Source: a virus | Virus record (IMG/VR): IMGVR_UViG_3300001533_000851 | Coordinates: 1-34,074 of that record | Reading direction: 5' to 3' (one strand) | Length of the DNA: 34,074 bases | Part shown: positions 1 to 8,158 of the stretch, one piece after another | How positions within the stretch are numbered: position 1 is the first letter of the stretch | How the letters are laid out: each line of letters begins with the position of its first letter | Made by a program: the position numbers and the translations under genes | The notes under the pieces: generated by a model | The model's database searches: none | Seen by the model: only the letters and a program-made list of their open reading frames with translations | Told to the model about the DNA's origin: nothing

Positions 1-1
1 C

Positions 2-217
2 GGGTTTGTTCTTAGCATCCTGTCGCTTCTAATGGTATTTATGCCATATTTCGGTCTGCCATTAGCAATTATTGGGCTGATATTGTCAAGCAAGAGCTGT
101 CATACACTGACAACTGCTGGCAAAATAATAAATATAGTCAGCATTGTAATAAATGGTATTTTGTTATTTGTAGTTATATGCCTAATAATCACAATGCCAC
201 ACCTAATTGGGTTTTAG
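2..217 (+). CDS. Small membrane protein, 5' partial (DUF4190-like)
   Basis: The frame is open from the window edge, so the 5' end is missing; the first in-window ATG is at 32 but the frame upstream of it already reads as a hydrophobic helix. Two membrane segments are visible, ending in the sequence L-P-L-A-I-I-G-L-I-L-S-S-K and then a second hydrophobic helix before a short tail. The pattern of two helices with a Gly-rich turn resembles DUF4190-type small membrane proteins. It ends 6 bases before the metallophosphoesterase gene, so the two are probably co-transcribed. Its role is unknown. Confidence 0.5.
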   Translation, partial: GFVLSILSLLMVFMPYFGLPLAIIGLILSSKSCHTLTTAGKIINIVSIVINGILLFVVICLIITMPHLIGF

Positions 218-223
218 GGTAAG

Positions 224-1045
224 ATGCCAAGCCTGAACGAAAACATAGAGAACAAACAAAGCTGGGAAACAATACTTGAAGCAGAGTCCATAACACCTGT
301 CCTGTATGTCCATAACTATGATACTGACAAGGTCATCTTATGTCCGATTGGGGATGAACATATAGGTTCTAAGTTCTATGATGCAGACAAACATAAAGAA
401 ATCTTAGAGTGGTGCTATAAAGAAAAGACACCAATAATCCTGATGGGTGACGAACTGGAAACTGCAACCAAGACATCTGTTGGAGCAGGTATATTTGAAC
501 AAGATGATATTGTCCAGAGGCAGTTGGAAAGAGCAGTATTGTTATACAAACCATTAGCAGATGCAGGGTTGTTAATTGGAAACCATATAGGGAACCATGA
601 AGCCAGAGTTTATCAGCATTCGGGTGCAAACCTGAGCAAGATACTGGCAGATATGCTACATATTACCTATCTGGGTGTTGGGGCAATACACTTATTCAAT
701 ATAGGTAACCAGCAATATACAATGTACACAACACATGGGACATCAGGTGCAAGACTGCCACACACCAAGATTGCAAACACCATCAAAATGTCAAACATGG
801 CATCCGTTATGATTTATTGTCAAGGGCACCTGCACCAGCTCAGTCATCATGTCCAGAACTATTACAGGGTTGACCTTGAAGATAGAACAATCAAGGAAGC
901 ACAGAGGCATTATATTATTTGTGGCAGTTACTTAAAACATTGGGGGAGCTATGCACACATAAGCAATATGGAACCATCAAGGATAGGCAGTCCAAAGATT
1001 AAGCTGTCAGGTGAGAAGCACCAAATAAGGGTGAGCTTAGGATGA
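224..1045 (+). CDS. Calcineurin-like metallophosphoesterase
   Basis: This 273-residue protein carries the ordered metal-binding motifs of calcineurin-like phosphoesterases: GDEHIG (D44, H46), GDE (D76), GNHE (N124, H125, E126), a lone His in THG (H171) and GHLH (H202, H204). Proteins of this fold use a di-metal centre to cleave phosphomonoesters or phosphodiesters. The length is typical of a single-domain enzyme and no signal peptide is seen, so it should act in the cytoplasm. It overlaps the next nuclease-like gene by 4 bases (ATGA), which suggests translational coupling and a shared nucleic-acid job, as for SbcD/Mre11 relatives. The exact substrate cannot be read from the sequence. Confidence 0.85.
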   Translation: MPSLNENIENKQSWETILEAESITPVLYVHNYDTDKVILCPIGDEHIGSKFYDADKHKEILEWCYKEKTPIILMGDELETATKTSVGAGIFEQDDIVQRQLERAVLLYKPLADAGLLIGNHIGNHEARVYQHSGANLSKILADMLHITYLGVGAIHLFNIGNQQYTMYTTHGTSGARLPHTKIANTIKMSNMASVMIYCQGHLHQLSHHVQNYYRVDLEDRTIKEAQRHYIICGSYLKHWGSYAHISNMEPSRIGSPKIKLSGEKHQIRVSLG

Positions 1046-1356
1046 AGTCAGAACATAATACATTAGTAGATTTGCTTGAAAAAGATTTAAGGGATAGGTA
1101 TAGGCTTATAATGAAAGAAGTATATTACCCAAATAAGAACCATCCAACTGGATGTGTAGACTTAATAGGTGTTGTTGATATGGATCTTTGGCATATAATA
1201 GAGGTCAAAGCAAACCACTGTACAAGGAACGAACAGAAAGCGTATGACCAATTACTCAAAGCCTGCCTTTACATTAACCAGTATTGTGTGCAGAAAGTCA
1301 GAGGCGTGTATATTGCAACATATAATAACAAAATAATAAGTAAGGTACTTATATGA
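1042..1356 (+). CDS. PD-(D/E)XK-type nuclease, small (VRR-NUC-like)
   Basis: The 104-residue protein has a short catalytic core read as G-C-V-D40-L-I-G followed after 13 residues by I-I-E54-V-K56, then Q70 in a helix. D...ExK plus a downstream Gln is the signature of the PD-(D/E)XK nuclease fold, most like single-domain VRR-NUC or small resolvase-type enzymes. It begins with an ATGA overlap on the phosphoesterase stop, so the two enzymes are translationally linked. The next zinc-ribbon gene overlaps it by 4 bases as well. A restriction-like or DNA-repair nuclease role is inferred; a divergent structural member is possible. Confidence 0.65.
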   Translation: MKSEHNTLVDLLEKDLRDRYRLIMKEVYYPNKNHPTGCVDLIGVVDMDLWHIIEVKANHCTRNEQKAYDQLLKACLYINQYCVQKVRGVYIATYNNKIISKVLI

Positions 1357-1538
1357 TGAAAATCGAAACTAAGAAGTTCAAGTATGATGGATCAGGCGAA
1401 GTTGTCAAGGGCAAGATTCATTATAACTATAACAAGAAACCATTTAAATACCAAAGAAGGTGTAGTATATGCAACCAGATGTTTATAACTAACAATCCCA
1501 AAAATACAATATGTAAGCACTGCTTGAATGACTTATGA
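1353..1538 (+). CDS. Zinc-ribbon mini-protein
   Basis: This 61-residue protein has two CxxC knuckles in its C-terminal half, C37/C40 and C54/C57, separated by 13 residues, which is enough for a four-cysteine zinc ribbon. The N-terminal half is basic and rich in Lys and Tyr, without a recognisable domain. It overlaps the nuclease gene by 4 bases and the next mini-protein by 4 bases, so it belongs to the same operon. Nucleic-acid or protein binding is the usual role of such ribbons. I do not recognise a named family. Confidence 0.6.
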   Translation: MMKIETKKFKYDGSGEVVKGKIHYNYNKKPFKYQRRCSICNQMFITNNPKNTICKHCLNDL

Positions 1539-1651
1539 TGAGAAAGGTAAGATTATATAGGTGTAGAAGGTGCGGTTGCATGAAACTTATCAAAGTAAGA
1601 TATAAAATATGCCAAAAATGCAAAAAAGGTGATAAAAGTGGACATAAATAA
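1535..1651 (+). CDS. 38-residue zinc-binding mini-protein
   Basis: A very short frame starts at the ATG that overlaps the previous stop (ATGA at 1535-1538). It encodes a basic peptide with Cys at positions 10, 13, 15, 26 and 29, arranged as CRRCGC and CQKC, a compact four-Cys zinc knuckle. It ends at TAA 1649-1651, a few bases inside the methyltransferase gene. The cysteine spacing and the double overlap argue for a real gene despite its size. It resembles the other zinc mini-proteins in this virus in design, not obviously in sequence. Confidence 0.5.
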   Translation: MMRKVRLYRCRRCGCMKLIKVRYKICQKCKKGDKSGHK

Positions 1652-2750
1652 GCTAAAACCATTAGAAAAGAACCCATTTAAGAGTCAGGGTGATAATCAA
1701 ATTAAAGCTATTGCGGACAGCATTGATAAGTTTAATATATTAGGTGGGAATAAGCGGTATTTTGCACTAAAGATGCTTGGTTATAAAGATGTGCCTGATG
1801 ATTGGATAGATCAAAGGCAGGATCTAACTGAAGAAGAAAAGAGGGAGTTTATAGTTAAGGATAATGCACACTGGGGAAGTGAATGGGACTTTGAGCTATT
1901 AAAGGAATGGAATATAGATTTATCTGATTTTGGTGTTGATTTCAAAGATTTAGATCTAAATATGGATACTAATGAAGTTAAAGAGGTTGAAGCAGACAAC
2001 CCTGACGAAATAAAAACTGAGATTCAGGATGGGGACATATTCCAGATTGGTAGGCATAGGTTGATGTGTGGGGATATATTAAAATATGATTTATTACTAA
2101 TGGATGGTCAAAAAGCAGAAATGTCATTCACAGATCCACCATGGAATGTAAATTATGGACAGAATCATCCATGTTGGAAGAAAAGAAATAAAATTATTAA
2201 TGATAACTTAGGTGATAATTTTTCAGATATATTAAATTTATGGTTTGAAAAGTATAGAAATAATATGTATAGTGGATCAATATTGTATGTTGTTATGTCG
2301 GCTCAAGAATGGGGTGGTATTATGCAAGTTCTTAAAAATCTTGATTTTCACTGGAGTAGTACAATTATATGGGTTAAGGATAGTTTTGTTTTAAGTCGAA
2401 AAGATTATCATACTCAATATGAACCAATATGGTATGGGTGGTTTAAGGATAAAAGATTGTATCCTCTAAAAGATAGAAAACAAAGTGATGTGTGGAATAT
2501 ACCAAGACCAAAGAACTCTGAAGAACATCCAACCATGAAACCAATAGAACTATGTGCAAGAGCAATATATAACAGTTCAAATGAGAATGGGATTATTATA
2601 GATTACTTTGGTGGTTCTGGTTCTACTATGGTTGCGTGTGAGCAGTTAAACAGAAGATGTTACATGATGGAGATAGATAACCATTACTGCCAAGTAATTA
2701 TAAACAGAATGAGGAAGCTTAATCCTAACTATTTAAACAAAAAATGGTAA
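1638..2750 (+). CDS. ParB-like / DNA N4- or N6-methyltransferase fusion
   Basis: The N-terminal ~75 residues look like a ParB/Srx-type domain (V-D-I-N-K-L-K-P-L opening, then GGNKR). The C-terminal part is a beta-class amino-methyltransferase: motif IV DPPW at about residues 166-169, HPTMKP at 297-302, then the SAM-binding motif FGGSGST at 324-330. Order IV before I defines the beta class. I choose GTG 1638, which sits five bases after an AGGTGA ribosome site; GTG 1629 would add three residues but overlaps that site. The ParB part seems to lack about 10-15 residues just before GGN. Placed beside terminase, it probably methylates viral DNA against host restriction or marks it for packaging. 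Confidence 0.85.
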   Translation: MDINKLKPLEKNPFKSQGDNQIKAIADSIDKFNILGGNKRYFALKMLGYKDVPDDWIDQRQDLTEEEKREFIVKDNAHWGSEWDFELLKEWNIDLSDFGVDFKDLDLNMDTNEVKEVEADNPDEIKTEIQDGDIFQIGRHRLMCGDILKYDLLLMDGQKAEMSFTDPPWNVNYGQNHPCWKKRNKIINDNLGDNFSDILNLWFEKYRNNMYSGSILYVVMSAQEWGGIMQVLKNLDFHWSSTIIWVKDSFVLSRKDYHTQYEPIWYGWFKDKRLYPLKDRKQSDVWNIPRPKNSEEHPTMKPIELCARAIYNSSNENGIIIDYFGGSGSTMVACEQLNRRCYMMEIDNHYCQVIINRMRKLNPNYLNKKW

Positions 2751-3139
2751 AAATAACTAAAACCAAATTTAAAAAAGCAATGGAAGGAAGTGCAGGGATA
2801 CTGGCAAATATAGCTAAAAGGCTAAATGTTACAAGGGGAGCAATAACATTATTTGTACAGAGGCATAAAGATATACAGGAACTACTAGACCAAGAAGATG
2901 AGTCTATCAATGATCTGGCTGAAGCTAAACTGATACAGAAGCTTAATGATGGTGACATGAAAGCAATAAGGTTCAGGCTTCAAACTAAAGCCAAGAACAG
3001 AGGGTATGTTGAAAGGCAGGAAGTATATAGTAATGTGAACGATATGACTACAGATGCACAGGCGTATCGTGAGCTGTTGCTAAATCAGAATTTAGATTAT
3101 GACAAGCCTAGACCAAAGAAAAAAAGAGATACTAAATAG
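2744..3139 (+). CDS. Terminase small subunit (helix-turn-helix)
   Basis: The 131-residue protein starts with a helix-turn-helix (about residues 18-42: A-N-I-A-K-R-L-N-V-T-R-G-A-I) followed by acidic helices and the stretch ending K-N-R-G-Y-V-E-R, which is typical of phage terminase small subunits of the type that recognise the packaging site. The C-terminal tail is basic. It overlaps the methyltransferase by 7 bases and the large terminase by 41 bases, the normal position for this gene. Its role is to bind viral DNA and load the large subunit for packaging. Confidence 0.75.
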   Translation: MVKITKTKFKKAMEGSAGILANIAKRLNVTRGAITLFVQRHKDIQELLDQEDESINDLAEAKLIQKLNDGDMKAIRFRLQTKAKNRGYVERQEVYSNVNDMTTDAQAYRELLLNQNLDYDKPRPKKKRDTK

Positions 3140-4565
3140 GGATGTAAAGGCAATAGTTAAGAGAAAGTTCCAGTATGATCTAACACCTATGCAGTGTGAA
3201 ATAGTCAGGACTATTGCATTTAGAGAGCATCAGAAGATTTCTATATCAGCAATGACTAGGTATGGCAAAAGTTTCTGTATTGCAATAGGTATAGCCCTTA
3301 TAATTGATTTTGGGATACCTGTCAAGATTGCATTCATAGGTCCAAAGCAAGAACAAGCAGGGATATTACGGGAATATATGGCAGACCTGATGCTAAGGTG
3401 TGATGAGCTTCTTGCAAAGGCAGACATTGATACAATCGGAACTGATAAGATCAGGAAAGAAACAAGCAAGAAAAGGATGACTTTCAAGACTGGAGCTGAA
3501 TATCGTGTATTCTCGGCAGAGGGTGAAGCAGACAGGCTTATGGGATTCGGAGCTGGAATTGTACTCCTAGACGAAAGAGTGCTTATACCTGAAAAGGCAG
3601 AAGCAAAGATAAGCAGGATGTTGGGAGATAATCCTAAGAACTATATGCTGATTGAATCATATAATCCATGGGACAGGGCAAGCAAAGCATTCCAGCATAC
3701 ACTTGACCCAGACTTCTATGTTATACATATTGATTGGCGTATTGCAGTTAAGGAAGGCAGGACTACACAGGAGTTTGTAGATATGCAGAGGAAGGAACTC
3801 ACACCTTTGGAGTTTGAGGTATTGTATGAGAGTAGATTCCCAGAAGAATCAGAGGATAGTCTGCACAGCCTGAAAAACATAATGAATGCTGAAAATCAGA
3901 AGTTTAAATTTATGGATGAGCTTATAGAGTTGGATAATAAACTTAAAGAAGCACATAAATATACCGAATCAGAAATCAACCAGATCAAGAAAGATATTAA
4001 TAAATATAAGGTTATTATTGCTTGTGATCCTGCCGATAAGGGACTGGATGAAACAGTCATAATGTTTGGCATTGAGAAGGATAATCACTATCAGGTTATA
4101 GATATATATTCAGAGCCAAAGTCTGAAAGTATGCAGATAGTTGGGTATATAATCAACAGAACTAAGGATCATGCAAACAAGCCATATAAGGTTGAGATCA
4201 AGATTGATAAGGTAGGCATAGGTGTAGGTGCATTCAGTCGGCTCAAGGAAATAGTATATACAGAGAATAACTGGAGCAATGTCAAGGTCAAGGGGTGCGG
4301 TGCAGGTGAACAGGCAATCAAGAAAGACCATTACATTAATCAGAAGGCTGAGAATAACTTTCGTCTCAGAGATTTATTTATCGATAATATGATGGGCATA
4401 CCTGAACATCATAAGCTTAGGCAACAGCTTATATCTATGAAATGGGAGCTGACAAGCACAGGCAAGAAGAAGGTTATTGATCCTGAAGATAAGAGCCCAG
4501 ACTATTCAGATTGTTTAGTTATTATGGTGTGGCGTGATAAGCAGGAGTTATTGTTTGAATTTTAG
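3099..4565 (+). CDS. terL: Terminase large subunit
   Basis: At 488 residues this is a full-length packaging motor. The ATPase domain has a Walker A-like TRYGKS at residues 53-58 and a Walker B IVLLDE at 154-159, followed by a coupling motif I-E-S-Y-N-P at 185-190. After a helical linker (about 255-303) the RNase H-like nuclease domain shows A-C-D310-P, then K-I-D370-K and the terminal P-D468-Y-S-D471, giving the acidic metal-binding set. The protein translocates DNA into the procapsid and cuts it to length. It starts inside the small-subunit gene and ends just before a late promoter. Confidence 0.95.
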   Translation: MTSLDQRKKEILNRDVKAIVKRKFQYDLTPMQCEIVRTIAFREHQKISISAMTRYGKSFCIAIGIALIIDFGIPVKIAFIGPKQEQAGILREYMADLMLRCDELLAKADIDTIGTDKIRKETSKKRMTFKTGAEYRVFSAEGEADRLMGFGAGIVLLDERVLIPEKAEAKISRMLGDNPKNYMLIESYNPWDRASKAFQHTLDPDFYVIHIDWRIAVKEGRTTQEFVDMQRKELTPLEFEVLYESRFPEESEDSLHSLKNIMNAENQKFKFMDELIELDNKLKEAHKYTESEINQIKKDINKYKVIIACDPADKGLDETVIMFGIEKDNHYQVIDIYSEPKSESMQIVGYIINRTKDHANKPYKVEIKIDKVGIGVGAFSRLKEIVYTENNWSNVKVKGCGAGEQAIKKDHYINQKAENNFRLRDLFIDNMMGIPEHHKLRQQLISMKWELTSTGKKKVIDPEDKSPDYSDCLVIMVWRDKQELLFEF

Positions 4566-4571
4566 TATATA

Positions 4572-4590
4572 TTGCAATAAAGTTTAAATA
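4572..4590 (+). promoter_or_regulatory. Late-class promoter, copy 1
   Basis: The 19-mer TTGCAATAAAGTTTAAATA sits between terL and the portal gene. TTTAAATA is a plausible archaeal TATA box with upstream AATAAAG as BRE-like sequence. The portal ATG is 35 bases downstream and has no Shine-Dalgarno before it, so the transcript should be leaderless or nearly so. The same 19-mer occurs unchanged at 7137-7155 and with one substitution at 20554-20572. Confidence 0.7.
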
Positions 4591-4624
4591 GTGGTTTTAT
4601 TTAATAATAAGTATTTTTATAGTC

Positions 4625-6937
4625 ATGGCGTCACTCAAAGAATGGATTTTTGGCAATAAATCAGTTATCAAGATAGATTATCTTGAGGAACAGACAAGAG
4701 AAGGTCTCCAGAAGGCATACATACCAAAATTTCTGTTTAAACCACCATTTGGTTATCCTAGATATGTCGATATGGATTATATACGCTGGCTTGCCAAGAC
4801 TCCATATGTAGAAATGTGTATAAATACTATACTTGATGAGATATGTGCTATTGAGTGGGACATTGTACCAGCTGATGACCTGCCTGAAGAACAGGTTGAT
4901 GAGGTTGAGATCCAGCATATTAAGAATTTATTTCTAAACCCAAACACGAATTCTGAAGAGTTTGACGAGGTATTTATTCGGAAGCCAGTCAGAGATATTC
5001 TTGAAGTTAATTCTGGAATTCTGGTTAAGGTGTATAATCTGAAAGAAGAACTTGTTGAGGTTGTAGCAAGAGAAGGGAGTACATTTACGAAGAACCCAGA
5101 CATACATGGTATGTACACATATAGGGAAGATATAATCCTGCCAACTGAGATTGTGGAAAGACCTGAGCTTGTTGAGAACCCATTTAAACAAATCTGGGAA
5201 GGCTCGGCACGAGATAAGGCTGCATATTTCCAGTATGGCTGGCTTGCAGGTCCAATGCCCATCCCATTTGGTAAGAAAGAGATTATCTGGCTGGAACGGA
5301 TGTATAGGACAGATGACCACTATGGGTATAGCCCAGTGCAGACTTTAGCCAAAACATTACAGTGGCTGATATGGTCTATTGAATCTGATGTTGATTATTT
5401 CAATGATAACAATGTGCCTAAAGGTATAATTGGACTTGATAATTCTGATGCAGATGAGATTTCAGCATTCAAGAAACAATGGTATGAACAACAGAGAAAG
5501 AAGGATGAGTTTGGAAACTGGCGTAAACAATTCCATAAAGTACCGATTGTGAACAAAGTGCCATCATTCACAAGGATTGAGCTTACTTCTGACGAGATGC
5601 AGTTAATTGAGAAACAGAAATGGTACTCTAAGCTTGTCTGGTCAATGTTTGGTGTTACACCTACTGAGCTCGGCTATACTGAAGATGCACAAGGTCAGTC
5701 TAACCAGATCGTGCAGAGTAAGGTATTTAAGAAGAAAGCTATTAACCCAATGTTAAGGTTGTTAGAAAATAAATATAATAAGCAGATAATAAATGAGTTT
5801 GGATATACTGGCACAATCAAAACTTCAAAAGGCAAAACTATTGATATTCCTAAATATCAGTTTAAGTTTATGGCGTTTGACATTGATGACGAGAGGAATA
5901 AATATGAATTATACAAACTCCAGACAGAAAGTGGTCTTAAAACAATAAATGAAGTTAGGCTTGAGGAAGGCTATGATGAGCTTGATTGGGGTAATGAACC
6001 ACCTAAGAACTGGAACACATCACCTAACAGCTTTAATTTTGGTGATAATTCATTTAATAATAAACCGAAGCAAGACAGAGATAAAGATGCACAGGACACA
6101 GACCAAAGAACCAAAGAGCCAAATGTCGAGAACCCTGACAAATCTGAAAAAGAAAGCAGAGAAAAGATTAAATCAGGTGAAAAGAAAATGTTAAGTACAG
6201 ATAATCCTTTAATCCTAAGAGAGAATGAACGACCAAAAACACCACAAAGACTAAAGCAAGCCATAGATTATGTGCTAAAGCTTAATGAACAAGAAATAAT
6301 TAAGTTTCTGGAAGCAGAATATTCAGGTGAAGATAAACTTAAAGAAGTCAAAGATATAAATAGCGTCATAGCCAAGATTAAATCATTGTTTAATTTTGAT
6401 TCTATTAGGATATTAGTTGATGCAATCATCAAGAATGTGTATTATGAAGGCTGGGATAAAGCTGAAAGTATGATGCAGCAAAACTTTATACCTGATGTAA
6501 ATGCAATTAATTTCCTGCAGACCTATACATTTGATAACATTAAAGGTATGTCAGACGAGATTGCAGATGATTTAAGGCAGGAATTACAGCGTGGTTTTAT
6601 GGAAGGTGAGGGTGTTAATAAGATGGCTGACAGGATTAAGAAAGTTTTTAATGTTGGCAGGAATAGAGCAGACATGATTGCAAGGACAGAGATTAATCGG
6701 TCATTGAATACTGGCAAGTTACATGCATATATAGTCGGTGGTGAGATTGGCATAAAAAAAGAATATAGTGCTCATATTGATCATAGAACTTCTGCATTAT
6801 GTAAAAGGCTTAATGGTAAAATAGTTGGTATTAATGAAAAGTTTACAGATAATATATCAGGCTGGTCTGGAATGTGTCCACCTGCTCATCCTAACTGTCG
6901 AAGTACATTTATTGTACTTGATGATGATTCAGTATAA
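4625..6937 (+). CDS. Portal protein fused to MuF-type head morphogenesis domain
   Basis: The 770-residue protein combines two normally separate head proteins. Residues ~1-460 look like an SPP1/HK97-type portal (tryptophan-rich core, L-E-R-M-Y-R-T-D-D-H-Y-G-Y-S-P-V-Q region). Residues ~460-530 are a charged, low-complexity linker. The C-terminal ~130 residues match the MuF/SPP1 gp7 minor head domain: A-R-T-E-I-N-R-S near 685, then D-H-R-T-S-A-L-C-K-R-L-N-G, and a final C-P-P-A-H-P-N-C-R-S with His and Cys residues. The portal forms the dodecameric DNA gate; MuF domains sit inside or next to it. No ribosome site precedes ATG 4625, in keeping with a leaderless start. Confidence 0.9.
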   Translation: MASLKEWIFGNKSVIKIDYLEEQTREGLQKAYIPKFLFKPPFGYPRYVDMDYIRWLAKTPYVEMCINTILDEICAIEWDIVPADDLPEEQVDEVEIQHIKNLFLNPNTNSEEFDEVFIRKPVRDILEVNSGILVKVYNLKEELVEVVAREGSTFTKNPDIHGMYTYREDIILPTEIVERPELVENPFKQIWEGSARDKAAYFQYGWLAGPMPIPFGKKEIIWLERMYRTDDHYGYSPVQTLAKTLQWLIWSIESDVDYFNDNNVPKGIIGLDNSDADEISAFKKQWYEQQRKKDEFGNWRKQFHKVPIVNKVPSFTRIELTSDEMQLIEKQKWYSKLVWSMFGVTPTELGYTEDAQGQSNQIVQSKVFKKKAINPMLRLLENKYNKQIINEFGYTGTIKTSKGKTIDIPKYQFKFMAFDIDDERNKYELYKLQTESGLKTINEVRLEEGYDELDWGNEPPKNWNTSPNSFNFGDNSFNNKPKQDRDKDAQDTDQRTKEPNVENPDKSEKESREKIKSGEKKMLSTDNPLILRENERPKTPQRLKQAIDYVLKLNEQEIIKFLEAEYSGEDKLKEVKDINSVIAKIKSLFNFDSIRILVDAIIKNVYYEGWDKAESMMQQNFIPDVNAINFLQTYTFDNIKGMSDEIADDLRQELQRGFMEGEGVNKMADRIKKVFNVGRNRADMIARTEINRSLNTGKLHAYIVGGEIGIKKEYSAHIDHRTSALCKRLNGKIVGINEKFTDNISGWSGMCPPAHPNCRSTFIVLDDDSV

Positions 6938-6954
6938 TATATTAGTAAAATACT

Positions 6955-7110
6955 ATGAAGAATAAACAATATTTCATGTTGAGGCTTTGGATGATTGCAA
7001 TAGTTATTTTATTGTTATTTTTAATTTGTGTTTCATTAGTAAAAGCTGGTGTAATATCAAATTCTACCATTTTTAATTATTCAGCTAATGATTTTGTATT
7101 AATTAATTAA
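6955..7110 (+). CDS. 51-residue signal-peptide protein, possibly a remnant
   Basis: A short frame follows the portal gene. Its product has a basic start, a strongly hydrophobic helix (about residues 11-29) and a signal-peptidase-like V-K-A boundary near residue 31, leaving only about 20 exported residues with one N-S-T sequon. No ribosome-binding site is visible. The design copies the start of the large secreted proteins at 14100 and 17630, so it may be the broken front end of such a gene. Just as possible is a genuine small membrane protein. Sequence around it is very AT-rich. Confidence 0.35.
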   Translation: MKNKQYFMLRLWMIAIVILLLFLICVSLVKAGVISNSTIFNYSANDFVLIN

Positions 7111-7136
7111 TATTTTTAAATCAATTTAAATATTGA

Positions 7137-7155
7137 TTGCAATAAAGTTTAAATA
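7137..7155 (+). promoter_or_regulatory. Late-class promoter, copy 2
   Basis: This is identical over 19 bases to the promoter before the portal gene. The TATA-like TTTAAATA ends 23 bases before ATG 7179, almost exactly the archaeal TATA-to-start distance, and there is no ribosome site. A leaderless transcript for the protease/capsid operon is therefore expected. Confidence 0.7.
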
Positions 7156-7178
7156 CCAGTTTTATATATAAATTAATT

Positions 7179-8141
7179 ATGGCTGATGATAAACAATTAT
7201 TCTTTCTGTATAGCGATAAACTTAATTATAAATCTGAATTATCTGGAACACAAAAAAAGTTCTATGTTGAGGGTGATATTAGCACGACAGACCCAGACTT
7301 AGTTAATGATGTTGTTTCTCAGAAATGTCTGGATGATATGTATGGTCAGCTAGAAACTAGAAGCATTAAGCTTGACTTTGAGCATGAAGCGTTTTTAGGT
7401 GACTCACCTATTGAAATGGAAAGGGCAAAGACAAAGTCACCACTTGGAAAGCGTACTATGTGGCAAAGGCTTAAAAATAGTGTTAGGGTACAATGGGAGC
7501 TAAACCCAAACTGGCAAAGGCTAGATTCAAAGGGTAATGTAATTAAATCGTTTAATGAGATTTGGGAAGAGATTAAAGGTGGATTCCTAGATGCATTCTC
7601 TATTGCATACATCCCTTTACATACAGTTAATACCAAACTCAAGAATGGTAAAAGTATAAGATTATTAGATTCTGTTAATCTTCTAAATGTTGCTCTTACT
7701 GGCAACCCAGTTAATACTGAAGCAAAGATGGTTTCTATCTTTGCAAAAAGTAGGGATTATTTAGAAAACAAGAATGAGGTGGATAATATGGCTGATAATA
7801 TTGATGCTAAAACAAATGAAGAAGATAAAATTAAAGAGAATATTGAAACAACAGAGACCACAACAGAACCAACTGATACTACAACAGAAACCACAACAGA
7901 GAAAACAACAGAAGAGACTACTGAACCAGAACAGAAATCAACAGAGAATAAAGAGTATATTGAGATTAAGTCTGCACTTAAAAATGCTGAGGATAGGCTT
8001 GCAGCACAGGACAAAGAGATAGCTGACTTAAAGTCAGTTGTTGAAAAGGCAAGACTAAAAGCATTTGGAGCAGAGGATAATAGTAAAAAGTCTGATGGTA
8101 ACATTAAAATTCAAGGATTAGGACCACTAGACAATATTTAG
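7179..8141 (+). CDS. Prohead protease fused to scaffold
   Basis: Residues ~25-185 resemble the HK97-type prohead protease: the H69 in K-L-D-F-E-H, a Ser141 in L-D-A-F-S-I-A-Y-I-P, and a closing L-L-N-V-A-L-T-G-N-P. These are the expected His and Ser of the herpesvirus-assemblin-like fold. From ~220 to 255 runs a Thr/Glu repeat linker, and ~258-295 is a predicted coiled coil that fits a scaffold delta domain. One polypeptide would therefore shape the procapsid and then digest itself and the capsid N-termini. It is the first gene behind the second late promoter and is followed by the capsid gene after 17 bases. Confidence 0.85.
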   Translation: MADDKQLFFLYSDKLNYKSELSGTQKKFYVEGDISTTDPDLVNDVVSQKCLDDMYGQLETRSIKLDFEHEAFLGDSPIEMERAKTKSPLGKRTMWQRLKNSVRVQWELNPNWQRLDSKGNVIKSFNEIWEEIKGGFLDAFSIAYIPLHTVNTKLKNGKSIRLLDSVNLLNVALTGNPVNTEAKMVSIFAKSRDYLENKNEVDNMADNIDAKTNEEDKIKENIETTETTTEPTDTTTETTTEKTTEETTEPEQKSTENKEYIEIKSALKNAEDRLAAQDKEIADLKSVVEKARLKAFGAEDNSKKSDGNIKIQGLGPLDNI

Positions 8142-8158
8142 ATTGAGGTGAATAGAAA

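Noticed and set aside
4777-5262. Minus-strand gene of 161 codons inside the portal gene
   Set aside because: It lies wholly opposite a strong coding frame, has a Ser-rich composition typical of an antisense shadow and no ribosome site or promoter.
7840-7960. ACA/GAA-rich repeat as a DNA-level repeat or satellite
   Set aside because: It is explained by the Thr/Glu linker of the protease/scaffold protein and keeps the reading frame.
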